Source: Anaerolineae bacterium (GTDB taxonomy: Bacteria > Chloroflexota > Anaerolineae > Aggregatilineales > Aggregatilineaceae). Taken from it: a DNA stretch of 6,049 nt. Below the pieces are notes generated by a model that was not told where the DNA came from, made no database searches, and saw only the letters and a program-made list of their open reading frames with translations. Below are positions 4,337 through 6,049 of the stretch, one piece after another. Where the stretch lies: the NCBI GenBank assembly GCA_018056405.1, contig JAGPFT010000198.1, positions 1 to 6,049 of the forward strand, given 5' to 3'. Made by a program: the position numbers and the translations under genes. Position 1 is the first letter of the stretch; every line of letters begins with the position of its first letter.

Positions 4337-6049
4337 ATGCGCCTGCCCAAGCGCCATGCTCCAATGCTCGTTCTCCTGGCGATTCTGCTCGTCGCCGCGC
4401 TGCTGCGCGCCTGGCTGATCGCCGGGGAGCGCGTGTCCTTCGACTCCGACGAGGCGGTCGTCGGCCTGATGGCGCGGCACATCGCTCAGGGCCGGCCGAT
4501 CCCCACCTTCTACTACGGCCAGGCGTATATGGGCAGCCTGGACGCGCTGCTAGTCGCGGGCGGCTTCGCCCTGGGTGGGGAGTCGGTGGCGACGATGCGC
4601 GCGGTGCAGCTTGTGCTGGCGCTGCTGGCGCTGCTTGCCGCCCACGCGCTGGCGCGAACGGTGACGGGCAGCCGGCGCGTGGCGCTGATGGCCCTGCTGC
4701 TGCTGGCGATTCCCACGCCGCTGGGCGCGCTGTATGGCACGGCCACGCTCGGCGGCTACAACGAGCTGATTTTGCTGGGGAGCCTCGTCCTGCTGTGGAG
4801 CTGGCAGATCGCCGTAGAGGGGCGCGATGCGCCCTGGCGTTGGGCGGCGCTGGGCCTGGCGGCGGGGATCGGCTGGTGGGTCAACGCGGCGATCATCGTC
4901 TCCATCGGCGTCGCCGGGCTGGTGGGGCTGCGCACCCTGACCCGCCGTCCCTGGCGCGGCTACGCCCTGTGCGCCGCCGCTTTTCTGCTTGGCAGCGCCC
5001 CCTGGTGGCTGTACAACCTGGGCCACGACTGGGCTTCGCTTGACTTCCTGCTCGGCGGTTTTGGTCACGCCCCCGACGCCGATCCGGTGTCGCGTGGGGA
5101 AGCGTTGGTTGCCCTGATCGGCCTGGGCCTGCCGGCGCTCTACGGGCTGCGCCTGCCGTGGGAAGCCGGCTTCGCGCTGGGAGCGGGGACGTTCGTGGCA
5201 GCGCTGGTCTATGCGGCCCTGGTGACGGATTGGCTGGCGGGGAGCCTGGCCCGGCTGCGCGCTTTACCTCACCCCCGCCCGGCGCTAACGCGCCTCGCCG
5301 CCCCCTCTCCGCCGGCGGAGAGGGGGCAAGCCGAGCGCAGCGAGGCTGGGGGTGAGGTTAACAGCGCGCCCCCCTCGCGGGGGAAGGGCCGGGGATGGGG
5401 GGCCTACGACCCCGCCCGGCGCTGGGTGTGGATGGTGTTCGGCGTCTTCGCCGCCGTGTTCCTGCTCTCACCGTTCACCGACGCGACGGGCCGCTACCTG
5501 CTGCCGCTGTGGGTTCCGGCGGCTATGGGCGTGGCATTGGGCCTCGACCGGCTGCGACGGGCCGGGAAGATTGTTGCGGCAGGCGCGTTGGCCGCGCTGC
5601 TGGCGGCCCAGGCGGGAACCGTCATCCGCGCCGCGCAGACAGAGACGGGCCTGACGCCGCAGCTTGTCGAGGCGCTGCGCGTCCCGGCGCGCTACGACGG
5701 GCCGCTGCTCGACTTCCTGGCCGCCGAGGGTTACGCGCATGGCTACGCCGCTTACTGGACTTCGTTCCGGCTCATCTTCCGCTCCGGCGAGGCGCTGATC
5801 CTCGATACGGCGCTGCCCTACGACGCGCAGGGCAACCGCCCCGTCACCGACCGCTACCCGCCGTACCGCGCCCAGGTCGAGGCCGCGGCGCGCGTCGTGT
5901 GGATCACGCAGAACTTCCCGGCACTGGACGCGCGCATCGCCGCCGGGCTTGGCGCGGCGGGCGTGAGCTACCAGACGCGCGACTTCGGCCCCTACCGCGT
6001 CTACTACGACTTCTCGCGGCGCGTTTCACCACGCGACTTCGGGCTGGAC
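4337..6049 (+). CDS. GT-C membrane glycosyltransferase (PMT/ArnT-like, GT39-type), 3' end outside window
   Basis: The frame is open from ATG at 4337 to the last base, 571 codons, with no stop. It fits polyprenyl-phosphate-sugar-dependent glycosyltransferases, which move a sugar from a lipid carrier to protein or glycan on the outer face of the membrane. Evidence: an N-terminal membrane helix (10-30) followed by the loop motif FDSDEAVVGLMARHI (35-49), whose Asp/Glu residues are the usual catalytic acids of GT-C enzymes, then FYYGQAYMGSLDAL; about ten further hydrophobic segments (roughly 86-106, 114-134, 140-158, 169-198, 208-228, 255-272, 279-300, 362-380, 386-403, 411-430); GRYLLPLW (385-392), common in the family; and a soluble C-terminal domain from about 435. 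Residues about 310-356 come from inserted palindromic repeat DNA. There is no clear Shine-Dalgarno site; an in-frame TTG at 4307 is possible but less likely, and a stop at 4298 bounds the frame. Acceptor unknown. Confidence 0.88.
   Translation, partial: MRLPKRHAPMLVLLAILLVAALLRAWLIAGERVSFDSDEAVVGLMARHIAQGRPIPTFYYGQAYMGSLDALLVAGGFALGGESVATMRAVQLVLALLALLAAHALARTVTGSRRVALMALLLLAIPTPLGALYGTATLGGYNELILLGSLVLLWSWQIAVEGRDAPWRWAALGLAAGIGWWVNAAIIVSIGVAGLVGLRTLTRRPWRGYALCAAAFLLGSAPWWLYNLGHDWASLDFLLGGFGHAPDADPVSRGEALVALIGLGLPALYGLRLPWEAGFALGAGTFVAALVYAALVTDWLAGSLARLRALPHPRPALTRLAAPSPPAERGQAERSEAGGEVNSAPPSRGKGRGWGAYDPARRWVWMVFGVFAAVFLLSPFTDATGRYLLPLWVPAAMGVALGLDRLRRAGKIVAAGALAALLAAQAGTVIRAAQTETGLTPQLVEALRVPARYDGPLLDFLAAEGYAHGYAAYWTSFRLIFRSGEALILDTALPYDAQGNRPVTDRYPPYRAQVEAAARVVWITQNFPALDARIAAGLGAAGVSYQTRDFGPYRVYYDFSRRVSPRDFGLD
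5267..5357. repeat. CCTCACCCCC palindromic repeat, copy C, inside the glycosyltransferase gene
   Basis: A 91-bp unit with the family ends CCTCACCCCC and GGGGGTGAGG, extended by TTA / TTAAC and GCGCT / AGCGC outside. Its centre, 5301-5326, is a perfect 26-bp palindrome with no loop (CCCCCTCTCCGCC and its reverse complement). It is read through in the glycosyltransferase frame and encodes Pro/Arg/Ala/Glu-rich sequence starting PHPRPALTRL and including PPAERGQAERSEAGGE. It has the same orientation as copy A. Confidence 0.85.
5369..5403. repeat. Partial MITE-like arm inside the glycosyltransferase gene
   Basis: These 35 bases match 1043-1077, in the right arm of MITE-like copy 1, at 34 of 35 positions (the only change is T to C at 5378). 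The left arm of the element and its terminal repeats are missing here. It directly follows palindrome copy C, and in frame it encodes APPSRGKGRGWGA, continuing the inserted peptide. Confidence 0.75.

Noticed and set aside
4105..4482. Minus-strand open frame across the glycosyltransferase start
   Set aside because: Half is translated repeat copy B and half is antisense to the N-terminus of the glycosyltransferase.

Overview
The window is GC-rich DNA of a free-living bacterium. The dense short palindromic repeats, the codon use, and the mix of a GH13 enzyme, a thioredoxin reductase and a GT-C type membrane glycosyltransferase suggest Chloroflexota (Anaerolineae or Caldilineae-like). That assignment is inference from general familiarity, not from a search. 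No rRNA, tRNA, CRISPR array or phage gene was seen.

Layout: (1) 3-437 (+) is the C-terminal end of an SGNH-hydrolase-like protein that begins before the window. (2) 528-740 (-) is a 70-residue protein of unknown function. (3) 744-1112 is almost entirely repeat DNA: a MITE-like element with imperfect terminal inverted repeats, interrupted by a second palindromic element with perfect 15-bp inverted ends and flanking direct repeats. (4) 1128-2621 (-) is a complete alpha-amylase-family (GH13) glycosidase with all four conserved regions. (5) 2651-2872 holds an uninterrupted second copy of the MITE-like element, bracketed by GACTCNN heptamer arrays in opposite orientation. (6) 2914-2948 is an intrinsic terminator for the next gene, 2974-3981 (-), a thioredoxin reductase. 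(7) 3982-4336 is an intergenic stretch with an AT-rich segment, another palindromic repeat and a short perfect hairpin. (8) 4337 to the window end (+) is a polytopic GT-C glycosyltransferase, open at its 3' end.

The genes do not form an obvious pathway. trxB has its own terminator and is probably transcribed apart from the amylase gene. The amylase gene and the 70-residue gene lie on the same strand and would be only about 18-24 bp apart without the repeat block, so they may once have been co-transcribed.

The most interesting content is the repeat system. Two families, a MITE-like element and a CCTCACCCCC...GGGGGTGAGG palindrome, fill intergenic gaps, nest in one another, and in one place (about 5264-5404) sit inside the glycosyltransferase gene without breaking its reading frame. 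There they add about 47 residues between two predicted membrane helices. This resembles the in-frame palindromic elements known from Rickettsia.
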